Positions 4,836 through 6,120 of a stretch of DNA of 6,120 bases are shown piece by piece (position 1 is the stretch's first letter; every line of letters begins with the position of its first letter). Both the position numbers and the translations under genes were made by a program. The stretch covers positions 1 through 6,120 of the forward strand of contig JBOGFC010000060.1 of assembly GCA_050742155.1 (NCBI GenBank), written 5' to 3'. This DNA comes from JBOGFC01 sp050742155 (lineage in GTDB: Bacteria > Actinomycetota > Acidimicrobiia > Spongiisociales > JALYHC01). The notes beneath the pieces were generated by a model. It did no database searches. It saw only the letters and a program-made list of their open reading frames with translations, and was not told the origin of the DNA.

Positions 4836-6120
4836 GACGATCGGCCCGCCGTGACGAGCTCGGAAGGAGCCCGGCCGTTCATGAACTCCGGGTAGGCGGC
4901 GGCTCCGTGCTCGAAGTGGTCGAGGCCGCCCAGCTCCTCATCGGGCCCGACCCGCAACCCGTGCAACCGGTCGATGGCCCGGAAGACGGCCAGTGAGGTC
5001 AGGAAGGTCCAGCCGACGATGGCCACCGCCCCCACTCCCTGGGTGAGGAGGAGGCCGAGCCCGCCCCCGGCGAGGAGGCCTCCGGCCCCCTCGGCCAACC
5101 CCAGTCCATCCACCAGCCCCACCTCGGCGAAGAGGCCCACCGCCAGCACCCCCCACAGCCCGGCGGTGCCGTGTACCGAGATCGCCCCCACCGGGTCGTC
5201 GATCCCGATCCGCTCCAGCGTGACGATCGAGAGCACCACCAGCACCCCGGCCACGCCTCCCACCACCACCGCCGGCAGGTTGTGGAGGTAGCCGGCTCCG
5301 GCGGTGATCCCCACCAGGCCGGCCAGGCCGCCGTTGAGGGTCAGCCCCACGTCGGGCCGGCGAGCGAAGGGGAGCCACCAGGCGGTGAACATGGCGGCCA
5401 GCGCCCCGGCCGCCCCGGCCAAGGTGGTGGTGACGGCCGCCGAGGCGAAGTCACAGCCCACCGCGCAGAGGGTGGAGCCGGCATTGAAACCGTACCAACC
5501 GAACCACAGGATGAAGACCCCCAGCGCCCCGAGGGTGAGGGAGTGGCCGGGGATGGGGAGCGGGCGCCCGTTCTCGTCGTACTTGCCGAGCCGGGGTCCC
5601 AGGACCAGCACCCCGGCCAGGGCGGCGGTCCCGCCCACCAGGTGCACCGCCCCCGAGCCGGCGAAGTCGAGCATCCCGACCGGGCCCAGCGGGTCCCCGT
5701 GCGCGGCGAAGGGTGAGAGCCAGCCGTTGCCCCACACCCAATTGGTCACCACCGGGTAGATGAGGCCGGAGATGAACGTCGTGTAGATCAGATAGGCCGA
5801 GAACTTGGTGCGCTCCGCCATGGCCCCGGAGACGATGGTGGCGGCGGTGGCGGCGAACACCACCTGGAAGAACCAGGTCGGGCTCAGCTCGGCCTCCGAG
5901 ACGAACCAATGTCCGGTGGCCACCAGGCGGCCCACCTCGGTGCCGCCGTAGGCCAGGCCGAACCCGAAGGCCCAATAGACCAGCGCCCCCACGCAGAAGT
6001 CCATGAAGTTCTTCATGACGATGTTGCCGGCGTTCTTGGCCCTGGTGAACCCCGCCTCCACCAGGGCGAAGCCGGCCTGCATGAAGAAGACCAGGATGGC
6101 CGCCACCACCAGCCACAACT
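4832..6120 (-). CDS. amt: Ammonium transporter (Amt family), N-terminus beyond the window
   Basis: About 429 codons of an Amt/Mep/Rh channel in the cytoplasmic membrane, which conducts ammonium/ammonia into the cell. Roughly eleven hydrophobic segments are visible. Numbering residues from the codon at 6118: the Phe gate is Phe88 (FFQVVF) and Phe211 (FNAGS, with Ser215), the recruiting aspartate is Asp151 (LDFAG), and the twin pore histidines are His159 (GSGAVH) and His316 (SVHGTAG). The first visible segment, with MQAGFALVEAGF, is transmembrane helix 1 and is of the type shared with cyanobacterial and plant AMT1 proteins rather than the TPGLALFYGG type of E. coli AmtB. Only the short stretch before this helix is cut off. 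The C-terminal tail has the regulatory GLDHFEHGAAAYPEF motif that touches PII/GlnK in relatives. No glnK follows at the 3' end. The stop TAG shares CTAG with the convergent hydrolase remnant. Confidence 0.97.
   Translation of the reverse strand, partial: LWLVVAAILVFFMQAGFALVEAGFTRAKNAGNIVMKNFMDFCVGALVYWAFGFGLAYGGTEVGRLVATGHWFVSEAELSPTWFFQVVFAATAATIVSGAMAERTKFSAYLIYTTFISGLIYPVVTNWVWGNGWLSPFAAHGDPLGPVGMLDFAGSGAVHLVGGTAALAGVLVLGPRLGKYDENGRPLPIPGHSLTLGALGVFILWFGWYGFNAGSTLCAVGCDFASAAVTTTLAGAAGALAAMFTAWWLPFARRPDVGLTLNGGLAGLVGITAGAGYLHNLPAVVVGGVAGVLVVLSIVTLERIGIDDPVGAISVHGTAGLWGVLAVGLFAEVGLVDGLGLAEGAGGLLAGGGLGLLLTQGVGAVAIVGWTFLTSLAVFRAIDRLHGLRVGPDEELGGLDHFEHGAAAYPEFMNGRAPSELVTAGRSS

Noticed and set aside
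5171..5716. Plus-strand open frames across the transporter gene
   Set aside because: They lie opposite a clear Amt protein with pore histidines and membrane segments; their translations are charged and low-complexity.
1..6120. CRISPR arrays, insertion sequences, attachment site at the tRNA
   Set aside because: No regularly spaced repeats, transposase or integrase were seen, and I found no second copy of the tRNA end in the window, so the tRNA gene shows no sign of being an integration site here.

Overview
The window is high-GC, gene-dense bacterial chromosome. A coenzyme-F420-type luciferase-like oxidoreductase, a stand-alone LigD-type polymerase domain, GTG starts and apparently leaderless genes point to Actinomycetota, perhaps a lineage outside the well-studied mycobacteria and streptomycetes. 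That assignment is inference, because no rRNA or marker gene is present.

Layout. Positions 12-84 (minus) hold tRNA-Lys(UUU). Positions 171-1973 (plus) encode a 600-residue protein that joins an endonuclease IV-like TIM barrel to a LigD-type primase-polymerase domain. Its stop overlaps the GTG start of a 384-residue F420-dependent luciferase-like oxidoreductase (1970-3124, plus). A 75-base convergent gap with a perfect 8-bp GC hairpin follows. On the minus strand, 3200-3742 encodes an unrecognised 180-residue protein. A 53-base divergent gap leads to a stand-alone 5'-3' exonuclease/flap nuclease (3796-4668, plus). Its stop overlaps a 56-codon remnant that carries only the two ends of an alpha/beta hydrolase (4665-4835). 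This remnant converges on the 3' end of an ammonium transporter gene (4832 to beyond the right edge, minus), and the two stops share one CTAG.

How the genes fit together. An AP endonuclease-like domain, a gap-filling polymerase and a flap nuclease lie within 4.5 kb. These are most of the activities needed for long-patch base excision repair or end-joining clean-up; no ligase or Ku is seen here. The F420 enzyme is coupled to the repair fusion without an obvious biochemical link. The ammonium transporter appears unrelated to the rest.

The most notable items are the nuclease-polymerase fusion, two plus-strand genes whose GTG starts sit at exactly the same distance from a TANNNT -10 box, and the internally deleted hydrolase. 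No CRISPR array, insertion sequence or phage gene was seen, and no stretch longer than 300 bases lacks a gene.
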